Shown piece after piece: positions 21,678-32,913 of a DNA stretch of 64,000 bases (positions within the stretch are counted from its first letter, which is position 1; the number at the start of each line of letters is the position of its first letter). Origin of the DNA: Bathynomus jamesi. Taxonomy: Eukaryota; Arthropoda; Malacostraca; Isopoda; Cirolanidae. A model generated the notes under the pieces. It did not search any database, was not told the DNA's origin, and saw only the letters and a program-made list of their open reading frames with translations. The DNA lies in assembly GCA_023014485.1 (NCBI GenBank), contig JAJOZX010000945.1:934001-998000 (forward strand), read 5' to 3'. The position numbers were made by a program, and so were the translations under genes.

Positions 21678-21780
21678 CTGTCATTGAGTTGCCATTGCCT
21701 TCGGCGGTAGTGATAACAAACAGCAGAAATATCACCACAAAAATTCTTTGGAATGAAAGTAAAAGATTGTAAAGTTGCAT
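21678..21780 (-). CDS. candidate first exon with signal peptide
   Basis: Minus-strand ATG at 21780 starts MQLYNLLLSFQR, then a hydrophobic core IFVVIFLLFVITT and a plausible cleavage site AEG-N. The exon ends ATGACAG before GTACAT, a good splice donor, leaving phase 1. About 34 codons with an uninterrupted secretory leader and a correctly placed donor suggest the 5' coding exon of a secreted or membrane protein. No partner exon at lower coordinates was found with confidence, so the product is unknown. Chance cannot be excluded in such AT-rich DNA. Confidence 0.45.
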
Positions 21781-22619
21781 TTTAAAGCTTTAAATAACTA
21801 TCATTAAAAGTTTATTATTTATAATTAGAGGAAACACTTTACAATTATGGACACAAATGTCAAACTTAAATATGAAAACTTCACAATTTTTTTCTTCTAT
21901 GAAGAGAAGCAAATCAAAATATAAACTCGCAAGAAAGAAGAGACTCTTTTCTCTCTTTATATTGCTTTTATATTCCCCCTCAAACCCCATCCCTTATTTC
22001 CTGCCTCTGATTCTCCTCTGACGTATGCTTGAGAGCAGATGAACCTATAATCTTAGAGGAAAGTGAAGGACAAAACTTTCGCCCTTGACCAGAAAAATAG
22101 GAAACTAAACATTTCAGATCACGTATTTACTTTTGGTTCTTTTAAACTTTTAAAATGACGGACAATACGTGTTTCAAATCTGCATGAATAATATTTTAAA
22201 TGTATATAATTGATCTCCTTTAGAATGAGAAAACATTTATTGTAAGTAAATATTGAGGTATTTATGACTGAATTTTCGGTAAACTTCAATTAATTATTAA
22301 TAGGTAGATGCATATATTTAATATATAAGTAAATTTGTGCTTCATTTACTGTATTTGGGTAAAACATTTACATATTACACGTTTTTAAAACTGTAAATAG
22401 AATTGACAGTAAAAGACACAAAGACAAAGGATTTACGTCTTATCTAAATTTTACCTTTATCTTTACCTTTAAGAACGCCCGTTTAGATGTTATGTTAACA
22501 GTTTTAATTAAACGTATTAAAATTAAGACGACTGAAAATATACACTGTACTTTCTTATCTTTAAAGTTTATACCGTTATTCAGCTTTAAATACCAAGATA
22601 ATTGTCAAGTACAAATCAT
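21781..22619. other. upstream region of the candidate exon
   Basis: AT-rich. It would hold the promoter of the minus-strand exon, but no TATA box or initiator can be singled out because TA-rich words are everywhere. Confidence 0.3.
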
Positions 22620-22860
22620 CGGTGTGTGTGTGTGTGTGTGTGTGTGTAGTTTTAACGGAATAAATAATGAAAAGCAATAGTTTATTATTTAAAAAAAAAT
22701 TTTGGTTTGCAGGTGGACATAAGTAGAATGGCCGCAAAATGGACGAGCGCAGAGCTGCGGGGGGAGTCCACCTAACCTCTTTGGGGGAGAAGCTGGGACG
22801 GCCTCACCCCCCGAAGGGGTATACCTAACCTAAGAGAGAGAGAGAGAGAGAGTACGGAAG
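22620..22860. repeat. (TG)n and (GA)n with a GC-rich spacer
   Basis: (TG)n at about 22622-22648 and (GA)n at about 22832-22851. Between them lies a GC-rich segment with mirrored GTCCACCTAACC and CCCCGAAGGGGTATACCTAACC blocks. No element ends were defined. Confidence 0.7.
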
Positions 22861-22995
22861 ACAGAGCATCCTATACCTGGAAGATCCAGGTGCATAATGG
22901 GACCTCAAAGTAGCATCACTTGGCTTAGAACTCGAAATCCGCCAATTGGCTTAAACAGCGAAAAAGCGCACATACTCCTCCCCCGACTGTATACG

Positions 22996-23015
22996 CCCAT
23001 AGATCCCCTATTATG

Positions 23016-23059
<44 letters not shown>
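22996..23059. repeat. (CA)n(TA)n microsatellite
   Basis: Left flank of the hAT element that starts at 23060. Confidence 0.95.
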
Positions 23060-23769
23060 CAGAGGCGTTTTTATAGGGTAGGCAGGGTAGGCTTTGCCTG
23101 ACCATTAATTTTGTCAAACTTTAGAAGCATAAATATCAATATAAATTAGCGCAATTGACAATATCTGTCGAACGCGCCCTCTTAATCCAATATCATATGA
23201 TTCTTTTTTTTCATATTAGCTATTACAACCTAAAACGCACTACCTACCTTCAATGTATAATATAAATTCAACTATTGTGGCGGATTTGATATATGCTATT
23301 TTTAATACAGAGTAAACGTACATATAGTCAGCGCGCCGACTTTCCGACTAAACGATACATTTTGCACGCTTACGCTCATTATGAAGCCATCCCGTATGAA
23401 GAAATATGAGAAACTACGACTTGGGGTGGGGGGTTATAGGAAGAAGATTAATAGGCGAATGGTGTATGACATCACAAGGGGATGGGGGGTGTTTGCGCGA
23501 ATATACAAATCGCTTAGTCTTTAGTATGACAAGTCTAACAACGTGCGAGTCATAGATATGTGATCTATGTGCTTTCTTTTCAATATAAGTTACTATTCTA
23601 TTACCTTATTGTAGGAAATTAGTGTCGACTATTTGTTAAAATACAATTTTTTAAATTGGAAAGAGACTGCAAATTCAGATTAAAAACTCAGGTAGGCCTA
23701 AATTAAATAATTTCAAAATAATAACATCTGATAAACTAGGCAATCGAGTCTTCTCTAATGATTGATTTA

Positions 23770-23972
23770 GCAAAAAAATATGGCCGACTGGATGGCCAAT
23801 AAGACAGAAATTGTTCTATTGGCCTTGTTTACTTTTTAATAGTGATTCTGGAAACGAGGTATAGAGTAAAGAAGGCTATCAAGATCTTAAAAATTTGAGC
23901 AAAGCATGTACAAAACACGAATCATCAAAACTGCATTTGGAATGTGTAATGAAATTAAGTTTGTTTGCCAAG

Positions 23973-23976
<4 letters not shown>
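23770..23976 (+). pseudogene. hAT transposase zinc-finger fragment
   Basis: Plus frames near 23770-23976 give KKYGRLDG, IVLLALFTF and IKILKNLSKACTKHESSKLHLECVMKL. The last part is the NLSK...KHE.S..H end of the TTF-type zinc finger that opens ZMYM-like hAT transposases. It stops at (TA)n, where the nested mariner begins. Frames shift at least twice. Confidence 0.6.
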
Positions 23977-24047
<71 letters not shown>

Positions 24048-24049
24048 TA

Positions 24050-25623
24050 CAGAGTGTTTCAGGAGGAAAGGTCAATACTTCGGGAGGTGATAGTACGGTC
24101 ATTGTGAGAAAAAAAGTTCATATAAACATGTGTCTAATACTGAATGGTTACGAGATAGAGCTGTTTGAATCTACAAATACAAAAAGCATTGTTAATGGTA
24201 ATCAAGAAAGAGAAACCAATTACTGTTTCCAACATTTAATGTTTAAACATTGGCATTTTGAATGGTATCAGATACAGAAATGACAAATTTGTTACAGTTT
24301 ACAATACGTTTTCGAAAATCCCACCGTCAACCTCAATGCACTTTGCAGCTCGTGTGCGAAGATCGCGTATTGTTCGTCTGAGTTGATCTTAACGTTCCTT
24401 TATGCGGGCAGCAGCATCCAAAATGCGTGCGAGCAATTCGTCTCGGGTATCCACCTTTCTTTTGTAACTTGACTTTTAATCCACCCCGAGAAACAATAAT
24501 CTAACGGAGAGAGGTCTGGAGACCTTGGTGGCCATTGAATGGGACCACCGCGGCCGATCCATCGACCAGGGAAAGTTTGATTTAGGTATTGCATCACCAG
24601 ACGGGTAGAATGTGGAGGAGCTCCGTCATGCTGAAAGTACATACCAGCACGTGTAGCCAAAGGAACATCCTCCAATAGTCCTGGCAATTCATTTTGCAGA
24701 AATTCTAGGTAACTTTGTCCTGTAAACGATTCTCTAAAGTAACAGGGCCAATCAGCTGATCATCGATGATACCGCACCACACATTGGCAGAGAAGCGATG
24801 TTGAAAATTTGTTTACACAGTGGCATTTGGATTTTCGTCTGACCACTGATGAGAGTTACGAGTGTTGTTGATACCGTCACGGGTGAAAGTAGCTTCATCG
24901 GTGAACAGTATCAATCGAAGTAATCGGCGATTAGTATTTACCCAATGACAAAATTCCAGTCGCATGGCAGCGTCTCCTGGTTGAAGGTGTTGTACACGCT
25001 GTACATGATATTGATGCAAGCCTTCCTCACGTAATGTTCGCCATACTCTTGTGTGTGGTACACCGAGACGTGTAGAAATTCTTCGTGAGCTAGTAGTAGG
25101 ACTACGCTCTACCAACTGAAGAATGTTTCCCACTTCATCCAATCTTGTTGACCTTCACGTTCAGATGAAACATGAGCGCTGGGAAGTGTACCAATCTCAC
25201 GCAATGTGTTGAAATCCCAGGTAAACACTCTTCGATCCGGAATTCTGCGGTTCGGAAACCATCGACGGTATTCTGCAACAGCAGCTGTTGCACTTCCATC
25301 GCAAAAACCGTAGACATACACCATATCTGCATATTCGGCATGAGTGAAGGTGTGTGGCATTCTTAACTGCTTCAAACACCAAACAATGTCACTCACAACA
25401 GTCAGCTGTCAATTGGCTTATGTTACATGCTTACATTACAGCTTACATGGTTCATGGTTATAGGGGAGGGAAGTGGGAGGAAGAGCTGCGCGCGCATCAG
25501 ACTCAGACAGCTCTATCTCCGTAACCATTCAGAATTAAACACATGTTCATGTTAACTTTTTTTCTCACAATGACCGGTACTATCACCTCCGGAAGTATTG
25601 ACCTTTCCTCCTGAAACACCCTG
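24050..25623 (-). mobile_element. full-length mariner-like element, ~115-bp TIRs
   Basis: TIRs begin CAGRGTGTTTCAGGAGG and run about 115 bp (to GAGATAGAGCTGT), unusually long for mariner. The minus-strand transposase is in three frames: helix-turn-helix region 25366-25109 (MPHTFTHAEYADMVYVYG), 25142-24813 with LFTDEATFTRDGI (first Asp) and HQWSDENP, and 24687-24400 with FQHDGAPPHSTR and GGPIQWPPRSPDLSPLDY. VWCGIIDDQLIGP is readable between. Frameshifts make it inactive, but all catalytic positions are traceable. Confidence 0.9.
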
Positions 25624-25643
25624 TATATATAAAATAATAACTG

Positions 25644-26459
25644 AAGGGTCGCGCGTCTTAAGGCACCTAAGCGCCACCACAGGCGAAAACGTGTTTTTGA
25701 TGGATATCACTATTTTCACCCTTCCTCTATCGCGTGGTTCGGGTTATAATGACCTTACGACACGAAGTATGGTTGAAAACCTTATGAAGCGAACTACTTT
25801 TTCACCTCTATCGCCAGCTGGGCTCTGCCGCCCAGATGTGGTGCGCGTCTTAAGGCCCCAATATCCCGTTCAACTGGTGGGAGGTGATGGGGGTGGGGGT
25901 GGGATGCTCGGTCTCTGGGTGGCAGGAACAGCAGGAGGAGCGCGAGCCAATGAAAACATGGCAGCCACGCCGCTCTGCTTTCTGATTGGCCACCCGCTCC
26001 ACGCGCCGAGGGACACGACACAAACATCCCGCCAGTACCTTAAGACTCGCATTGTTGTTAGCAGGCGTCCTCTGTTCGTGCTCATATTGCTGAATATTGT
26101 GTGGATTATTCTATTCACCCGGCTTCTAACTATTATTAACGTGTGCAGCAATGTCTCACCGTGCTAGTGATAGTGACGAAAAATCAATGGAATCATTCTG
26201 TGCCAGAAATCGCACCCAAAGTTCGGCATAAGAAAATCAAAAAATTAAAAAAAATATATATAAAATATAAAATATGAAAATCTATTCCAAAAACTCATCA
26301 ACATCTTCATTAGCATCCTTAGAACTCTAATTTAGCCAAAAGTGAACGTTCTAGCTCAATTTATAACAGTGATACTATTGCCAGAATGTTGCTGAACTTT
26401 GGAGGCGATTTCTGGCGAATTTTAATTTTGGCGCTTAGGTACCTTAAGACGCGGGACCC
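25644..26459. mobile_element. TIR element with GC-rich, promoter-like cargo
   Basis: Ends AAGGGTCGCGCGTCTTAAGG and its partner CCTTAAGACGCGGGACCCC extend inward with ACCTAAGCGCC. The interior 25800-26160 is GC-rich, unlike its surroundings. It has CCAAT and inverted ATTGG words about 50 bp apart (GCCAATGAAAACATGG, CTGATTGGCCAC), and then an ATG frame MSHRASDSDEKSMESFC at 26151 that ends after 22 codons. No transposase remains and the superfamily is unclear. The cargo looks like a captured promoter plus first exon, which is an inference. Confidence 0.6.
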
Positions 26460-26482
26460 CTCATTTTATATATATATATATA

Positions 26483-27430
26483 AGCACACCGGACAAAAAA
26501 TTAGTCACCCCTAATAGCACCGATAGTAGGAAGTTCAAGGTCACACAGAGGGCGCTGATGTAGCATTGGTAAGTGACAAGTAGCGGTGACGTAGCACACA
26601 GGATCAGATCTGTTTCGTGAGGTGGTGAAGAACAAAGTGTGTGTTGGATATAGTCTGCAAAATGGGTCGTGAGGCAGACGTTACTCAGTGGCAAAAAGGA
26701 GCCATCGTGTTTGGCAGAGCCCACGGACACAAAATGTCTGAAGTAGCCCAATTTGTTGGTGTGTCAACGCGTACTGTCCAGCGAGTTTACAAAGAGTGGT
26801 GTAGTTCGCAATCAACTGCAAATCGACGGCGTAACTGTGGCCGGAAAACAATTCTCGACAATAGTGACCGCCGCCATGTTTCTCGTCTAGTAACTGCAAA
26901 TCGTTTTCAAACCAGAGAACAATTGCTCCAAGAAACCAATGAGGTTCTCCAGCGACCAATTTCCGAACGGACATTGCGACGAGAACTGCATGCGATGGAC
27001 ATCTGGAGCAGGGTACCACGGAAGAGGCCGCTGTTAACAGCAAGTCACAAATTGGCACGTTATAAATGGGCTCAGAAGCACAAAAACTGGACTGCGGCAG
27101 ATTGGAAACGTGTAATTTGGTCCGATGAGTCCCGTTTTTGTTTGTTCTCCAATGATGGGAGGCGACGAGTACATCGCAGGTCCAATGAAGCCTTTAATCC
27201 TGAATGCGTCGAAGGTGTTGTTCAGGCTGGAGGTGGTTCCGTGATGTTCTGGGGATGTTTTTCGTACCACGAAATGGGCCCTCTCGTTCCAGTGACGATG
27301 AATTTGAACCAGCAGGCGTACCTCCGCATACTAAACTCGCCGGATTCGTGCGGTTATCAAGGCCAGAGGCGCCGTCACACGTTATTAGGTACATTCTGAG
27401 AGGGGTGACTAATTTTTTGTCCGGTGTCCT
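26483..27430 (+). mobile_element. Tc1-like element, catalytic half deleted
   Basis: TIRs CACCGGACAAAAAATTAGTC (left) and the exact reverse complement at the right are flanked by TA. The transposase starts at ATG 26661 (MGREADVTQWQKG). It keeps the paired helix-turn-helix, GRK hinge, RRELHAMDIWSRVPRKRPLL and the first Asp in VIWSDESRFCLF, then VMFWGCFS. After QQAYLRIL the frame jumps to the C-terminal RRRHTLLG region, losing the second Asp and the Glu (about 80 codons). It is therefore non-autonomous. Confidence 0.9.
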
Positions 27431-27490
27431 TATATATATATATAGCCTACATAATATTCAGCCTACCCAGTGCACCAGTCCAAGAACCGC

Positions 27491-27495
<5 letters not shown>

Positions 27496-27548
<53 letters not shown>
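27496..27548. repeat. (TA)n microsatellite
   Basis: Right flank of the hAT element. Confidence 0.95.
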
Positions 27549-27551
<3 letters not shown>

Positions 27552-27892
27552 AGATGCATGGAAAGCCCCAATAACAAAACATGTACGAGCATAACCACCA
27601 CCACAGCACCACAACCACCAATCGTCTAAGTTTAGCTTACCATCACCTAACCAAACTCACCTTACTCACAGCTTTTAATTACCAGCTCCTGATAGACCAA
27701 CAAGGACTCTAAATACGACCCAATTTATAGACAAAGCTATTAAACATAAAAAATACGTTTATGAAGCAATGGGTTAGACCAATGCTGTCCAACTTCTATA
27801 AAGTGCGGCCAAGATGTTGCCTATAATCATACACTGTTGGTTAATACGACTTAGGAACCCGCTGAATGTTGTTCTCCCTACTAGAATGTGAA

Positions 27893-28849
27893 ATGGATAC
27901 AACCAAATCTGGGCGCCCAAATTTGCCACTCTTTCAGGAAACAAAGGACATCATTGAAAGCGGTACGCGTAAGCGGAAAAACAGCTGTGCTAAACTTTCT
28001 AGAGAGATCGAAGTGTTGAGAGGAAAGATCGTTAGTGGTGAGATCATTCGACTGTACCGTCATAGGCAAGATTTAAAGCCTTGGCATGAACTTCCAAAGC
28101 CAAGAAAAACTCAACTTAACATCGATGACAGAATGTGGTTTGCCCATTATCTTGAAGATTGGGATGTGGATGATTTCATGCATTTAGCTGTCTCCGATGA
28201 ATTTTTTGTTTACGTAACACGTCGGCCTAACTACCAAAATGATCGAGTCGGCCTAACTACCAAAATGATCGAGTGTGGGCCACAACACCAGATGAAATCG
28301 ATGACAATGAACATTATCGCGAATTATTAAAAAGTCCAGACTGTGTTGGTGTGTTTGTTTTGTTCACTGCAAAGAAGCTCATGTGCGTGCTGAAGCCAAA
28401 TGGTCAGAGTTGGGATGGACAGTATTTTCCTGATATTATTCTATCCCAGCATGTCATTCCTTTTCTAAGAAACCCAAACAATGTTATGGATGTCGATCAG
28501 GTCACACTTCTGCACGATGAGGCCCCCTGCTTTAATTAAGGCATTAGCCACTCAACAGTTGTTGCGGAACCATGAGATCGATTTCTTTGGAAATGAAGAA
28601 TGGCCAGGAAATTCTCCTGACCTGAATGTCTGTGAACACATTGGATCAGTTATAAAGGACATGGTTGAATGTCTCTTGATTCAAGAACCTGCAGCAAATC
28701 GATTTTCGAAGGATACAATGACGCAACACATTGAAACTGTTTTAGCAAATTTGTGTAACGATCAAGATCTATTCACGTCACTTTTGGCAAGCTACCCAAA
28801 GCGAATTCAGGCTGTCTTGGAAGCCAATGGCGGGAACACCACGATTTAA
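27893..28849 (+). pseudogene. IS630/Tc1/mariner transposase, DD37E-type spacing
   Basis: The frame from ATG 27893 (MDTTKSGRPNLPLF) leads to LAVSDEFFVYVTRRP (first Asp). A 24-bp tandem duplication and frameshift at about 28219-28268 follow, then VWATTPDEIDDNEHY, then LLHDEAPCF (second Asp). A 4-nt insertion at about 28540 shifts the frame again before EWPGNSPDLNVCEHIG (Glu). Counting through the shift gives 37 residues between the last Asp and Glu. The C-terminus NGGNTTI is followed by a stop. No inverted ends were found. Confidence 0.75.
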
Positions 28850-29249
28850 TTGGTTCTCATTAAATGCAGGATTAAATTCTCTTTTGTAAGGTATGTTTAG
28901 TTTTACTGTACCTCTAATGGTTTAGGCCATGGGCGGGGGGGGCTAAGGTTTATTGGAGCCCCGTATGTAGTGAGAGGTCCAATATTCTTAATTTTGCAGC
29001 TAGATAATTCAGATCAAGGACTGTTAAGTAAAACATCTAAAATTTGCAAATGGTTACAAAAAGTAGGATGTTTAATCATTCCCAATTATTTATGTCTGTT
29101 CCATGGATACAAGTAAGAAAAGAAAATTATTAAAAAAAATTTGTATCTTTGCTGGTAAAAATAATAATTAAAAGATGCTTTGGTTAGAAAGCCTGTCAGT
29201 AAGAACCAAGGAAATATAGTCGAGAACAGTAGTCTTCACCTTCCGTTTG
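28850..29249. other. no gene recognised
   Basis: It includes a G-rich tract (GGCGGGGGGGGC near 28932). It is otherwise AT-rich, with no element ends found. Confidence 0.35.
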
Positions 29250-30740
29250 CTCTATCTTAGAGTTAAAGTCCTTTGTATAGTTTCAATGTTCGCAATGTCT
29301 CGTTTTCTGTATGGGTTTGTGAGTACTGAGCAATATTCAATTATTGGTAGGACTAGACCCTTCCATAATATGAGCAAGATGTTTGATTTTCTGTTGCGGA
29401 AGCATCTCCAGATGATTCCCATTATTTTTCTAGTCGTTGTAATTTTGATGTTATTGTGCTCTCTGAATTCTGCGATCATTATTATAAACAGCAAGGGAGC
29501 TAGTACTCTCCCTTGTGGGACAGAGCTCATGACTTCCGATTTAACTCCGTGTACCACCGCTCTTTGTGTTATTTGCATCAAGAAATTAAATATCCACCCT
29601 CCTAGATTTCCAGTAACTCCTGTATTCTTAAGCTTGTGTGCTATTGTAACAGGGTGCATGTTGTGATTTTTGGATGATCCGTTGGGTGGGTGGTTGTACA
29701 GTATGTGATACGTGGCTGAATTTCGTGCGTGCTTGGACTTTTCAATTTTGGTTGCTTGAAAGCGGACAGCTGGTCTTGAACTGGAAATTTTGGTGATTAA
29801 ACCGTGTAAAATTTAAAATAAGAAACAAATATTATCGAAGGTTTCCCTTTGAAGGGATTTTTTGTATTAGGTGAGTCAGTAATGCTGTACATGATTGTAA
29901 GTCCTAAAATATTGTGTCTATTGAGCTATTTTTAGATATCTTTGAGTGATATATAAATGTTTTCATATTAGATTTGGTTGGAGAGACAGCATATTGTAAC
30001 AACAGTAACCTAAGAATTGTCCTCTGCAAAAGAGGTAGGCTGTATGTTATAAATTGGTTCCTATGTATATATAATGTATATATCTACTTAAGATTTTAAT
30101 TATTGGAGAAATGATATTTATGTAAGTGGTGTTTTATTAGTTATTTTCTTCCGAATTTTTTTAGGAGACGGAGTTGGGAGCCAGATCTCGCAACTGCTTG
30201 TAAGCGCCCTGAATAAACCCCATTTTTTTATAAGTGCCAGTTATTTAAGAATTTAATATGTAGGTTTAAGTTTAGGTTAAGTTAAGTTTGGGTTTAGGTT
30301 GTTAAATTTAGGTTAAGTTTAAGTTAAGTTTAGGTTAGCAAATCCATATATATTACAGCTATGTTTTGTCCTCGACACAATATTTTCTCCTGGTGGTCTA
30401 GTAACTGTGATAGACATGATCTTCCAGCCCTGAAGCCATGCTGATATGGGTTGTATAAGTCTTCTTCTTGTAGGTAGTAGGTAGTTTTGCCTCTAATTAT
30501 ACGTTCAAACACTATAAAGTGTGAGGTGAGAGTCAGGCCGATAATTCTTGGGCATTGGCTCTTTTACCACCTTTAAATAGGGGGCAATGTTCGCGTTCTT
30601 TAAGGGGAGTGAAATTTGTCATGTGTCGAATGATTTCCTCCATAGTAAGTATAGCGGTTTGGCAATACTCTTTACATTTCTGCAGAAACGTGGCACTCCA
30701 TGTGTCTGGCAGTACCACAAAGTACAGTACTGGACTCACT
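29250..30740 (-). mobile_element. LINE-A copy 5, interrupted
   Basis: Minus strand: NIAPYLKGGK at about 30590, FERIIRGKTTYYLQ and FRAGRSCLSQLLDH, then NIAVIYMDL at about 30350. After a ~690-bp foreign segment it resumes with IAHKLKNTGVTGNLGGWIF, SSVPQGRVLAPLLFI, then jumps to CSVLTNPYRKRDIANIE. The YADD box is deleted between LLFI and the thumb region, so the copy could not have coded for an active RT. Confidence 0.8.
29651..30344. other. inserted segment, LTR-like
   Basis: It separates two halves of the LINE-A RT. It starts TGTAACAGGGTGC and contains GCCCTGAATAAACCCC (a polyadenylation-type word) near 30208, and it ends in degenerate TTTAGGTTAAG units (30263-30338). A solitary LTR is possible, but I find no clean TG..CA boundaries or target duplication, and about 28 bp of LINE sequence are missing at the joint. 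Confidence 0.3.
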
Positions 30741-30741
30741 C

Positions 30742-30965
30742 GTGTCATTATCATGCTAAGAAACAAAGCCAGAGGTGTAAACAGCATAAGTATACCAGCA
30801 TCGTATGCAGACGAAACAAAGTTCGGAAGAAAAATCCGCGATGCAAATTGGTGGAGTCCTTGCAGAGGGTCACAAACAAAATATACAAATGGTCAGAAGG
30901 CAAACATTACATTTAACATTAAAAAGTTTCACTTCTTGAGATATGGTAGAAATGAGGAACTTTGT
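30742..30965 (+). mobile_element. LINE-A RT palm fragment, opposite orientation
   Basis: The plus strand reads ASYADETKFGRKIRDAN, then IYKWSEG and ITFNIKKFHFLRYGRNEEL. This is the catalytic palm (DD changed to DE in this copy), which joins head-on to the minus-strand LINE-A copy at about 30741. Confidence 0.75.
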
Positions 30966-31161
30966 TAACCTCCATCAACTGAAGCGTTGAAGTGATGTTT
31001 TAAACATCGAGTATAGCAATTTAACTTGAAGTAGTAGTAGTATTATTAAATATTTAAATTAAACATCTGATTCTTTCGCAATAAAAATTAGGCAGGAACC
31101 TACATTTTAACACATAACTATCATATCTACAGCTAATTACGCAAAACTGCATTTCTCTTTC

Positions 31162-31216
<55 letters not shown>
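31162..31216. repeat. (TA)n(GA)n microsatellite
   Basis: A compound run at the 3' end of the minus-strand LINE-B. Confidence 0.95.
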
Positions 31217-31221
<5 letters not shown>

Positions 31222-32450
31222 TTACAAGGAAAAGAAGTACCTCAAAAGGCCTTGCGGCCCATACCGAGGAGGTACCAATGTCAACGGGTGCCAGGGAAAA
31301 ATTTTTACACCCTCAAATAGTGTGCAAGATTTGGTCTAACCTTTTCTTAAAATGATCCACAGAGGAACTGTTCACAATTTCTGAAGGTAACCTGTTCGAC
31401 GTGTCACAGATCTTATACGTAAAGTAATTCCCACACACACACTAGTCCTAAACCGCGTCAAATCCAACTTCCAACCATTGTTGCGAGTTGGGTTATCATT
31501 TAAACTAAACATGCTTCTAAAATCGACATCGTTGAACGCGCGTAAGAACTTAAAAACCTCGATCAGTTGACCGCGCAGCCTCCGAGTTTCCAGTGAAAAC
31601 AAGTTCAGGGCGCGTAACCGTCGATTGTAGCCCAAATGCCTAACGGAAGGGATTAACTTTGTGGCCCTCGCCTGCACTCACTCCAGCCTCTCAATATCTT
31701 TCCTGAGGGTGGGCGACCAAAACTGCACAGCATATTCCAGGTGCAGCCGAACCAGGGAATTGTAGAGAGAGAGCACAATCTCCTTGTTCCTAAACTGAAA
31801 TTGCCTCCTGATATAACCTAACAGCTTCTGGGCTTTCTTTTCAACCTCTACGCACTGTTTCGTAAACTTAAGGTCGCTGCTAATTAGCACACCCAAGTCC
31901 TTTTTCAAATCAGTCGCCTCGATATTACTCCCTAACATCGAGTAGTCCGACCTGGGATTGGCGTAGCCAATGTGCATCACCTTGCATTTACCCAAGTTAA
32001 ACGGCATTTGCCATTTTTCGGACCACTCTCCTATCCTACCTAGGTCCGCACGCAGTTGCTCGATCGCCTCCGGCGTCCCAACATTGGCCCCAAGCTTGGT
32101 GTCATCAGCGAATTTGGCGATCCGACTGACTATGCCACCGTCGATATCATTTATGTAAATGATAAACAACAGCGGCCCTAAAACGGAACCCTGAGGAACC
32201 CCACTAGTGACCGAGGCCCAACCCGAACTAGCACCTTTAATTACAACCCTCTGCCGCCTATTCTTCAGCCAGTTTTCAATTCACCTACCTATTTCCCCAC
32301 CGATACCCAGCACGCGCCCTTTCGCCATTAGCCGGCGGTGAGGTACCTTATCAAGGGCTTTCTGAAAGTCGAGATAAAGTATATCAATCGCCCTACTCTT
32401 ATCATACTCACCCAACATGACGTGGAAAAACTCGAGCAAGTTGGTGAGAC
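31217..32450 (-). mobile_element. LINE-B (CR1-like), RT and C-terminus
   Basis: The minus strand is well preserved: LYLDFQKALDKVPHRRL, SGVPQGSVLGPLLF, YINDIDGG, the catalytic FADDTKL (about 32110), CKVMHIGY, DLGVLISSDLKF, GYIRRQFQF, then RLRGQLIEVFKF and FRTSVCVGI. Only a few stops interrupt it, so it is younger than LINE-A. It ends with CGGTATGGGCCGCAAGGCC, a CR1-like 3' motif, against (GA)n. It is 5'-truncated at another (GA)n. Confidence 0.9.
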
Positions 32451-32451
32451 G

Positions 32452-32540
32452 AGAGAGAGAGAGAGAGAGAGAGATTGACCGCAGGTCGATCCTAAACCGT
32501 CGTTCAAACTCAACAAAACTAAGTAAAGTATATATACACC
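32452..32540 (+). repeat. (GA)n plus LINE-A 3' tail fragment
   Basis: (GA)n is followed by TTGACCGCAGGTCGATCC, TAAACCGTCGTTCAAACTC and TAAAGTATATATA. This matches the 3' terminus of LINE-A copy 1 (2849-2905) and defines a ~60-bp shared terminus. Confidence 0.8.
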
Positions 32541-32849
32541 CTAGAGCATATCGTATATACAAAACTAATTGGAATTACCTGTTTGATAACTTATGCGATC
32601 TAATGACTGTGCAATAACTACATGTGGAGAATCTGGCAAATATTTTTCTAAACACACTCCATCAATGCCATATTACTCAGCGTATTGTCACAAGCACAAC
32701 TAAACATAAACGAGTGGAGGCACCCATAATGCAATTTAGCAGACGAGAAGCTGCTGAACAACTCAAATCTAACTGTGAAGGGGCAAAGCACACCCAAAAT
32801 AGGGACGTAGGCAAGAAAAGGGTTAAAATAATAATAATATTAATGCACT

Positions 32850-32913
<64 letters not shown>

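Larger units (their letters stand above)
23060..27495 (+). mobile_element. hAT element with three nested DNA transposons
   Basis: The left end CAGAGGCGTTTTTATAGG, with GGGTAGGC inside, is matched at the right by GCCTACCC and ACCGCCTCTG at 27495. Both ends lie in (TA)n, consistent with a TA-rich 8-bp target. The body keeps hAT coding sequence only near 23770-23976. The interval then holds a mariner (24050-25623), a GC-rich TIR element (25644-26459) and a Tc1-like element (26483-27430), so 4.4 kb between the hAT ends is mostly foreign. Confidence 0.7.

Noticed and set aside
25598..26167. A 189-codon plus-strand frame
   Set aside because: It crosses a mariner end and two element boundaries, so it is an accident of GC-rich cargo.
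28219..28268. Direct repeat considered as a CRISPR-like unit
   Set aside because: It is a single 24-bp tandem duplication without spacers in a eukaryotic transposase gene.
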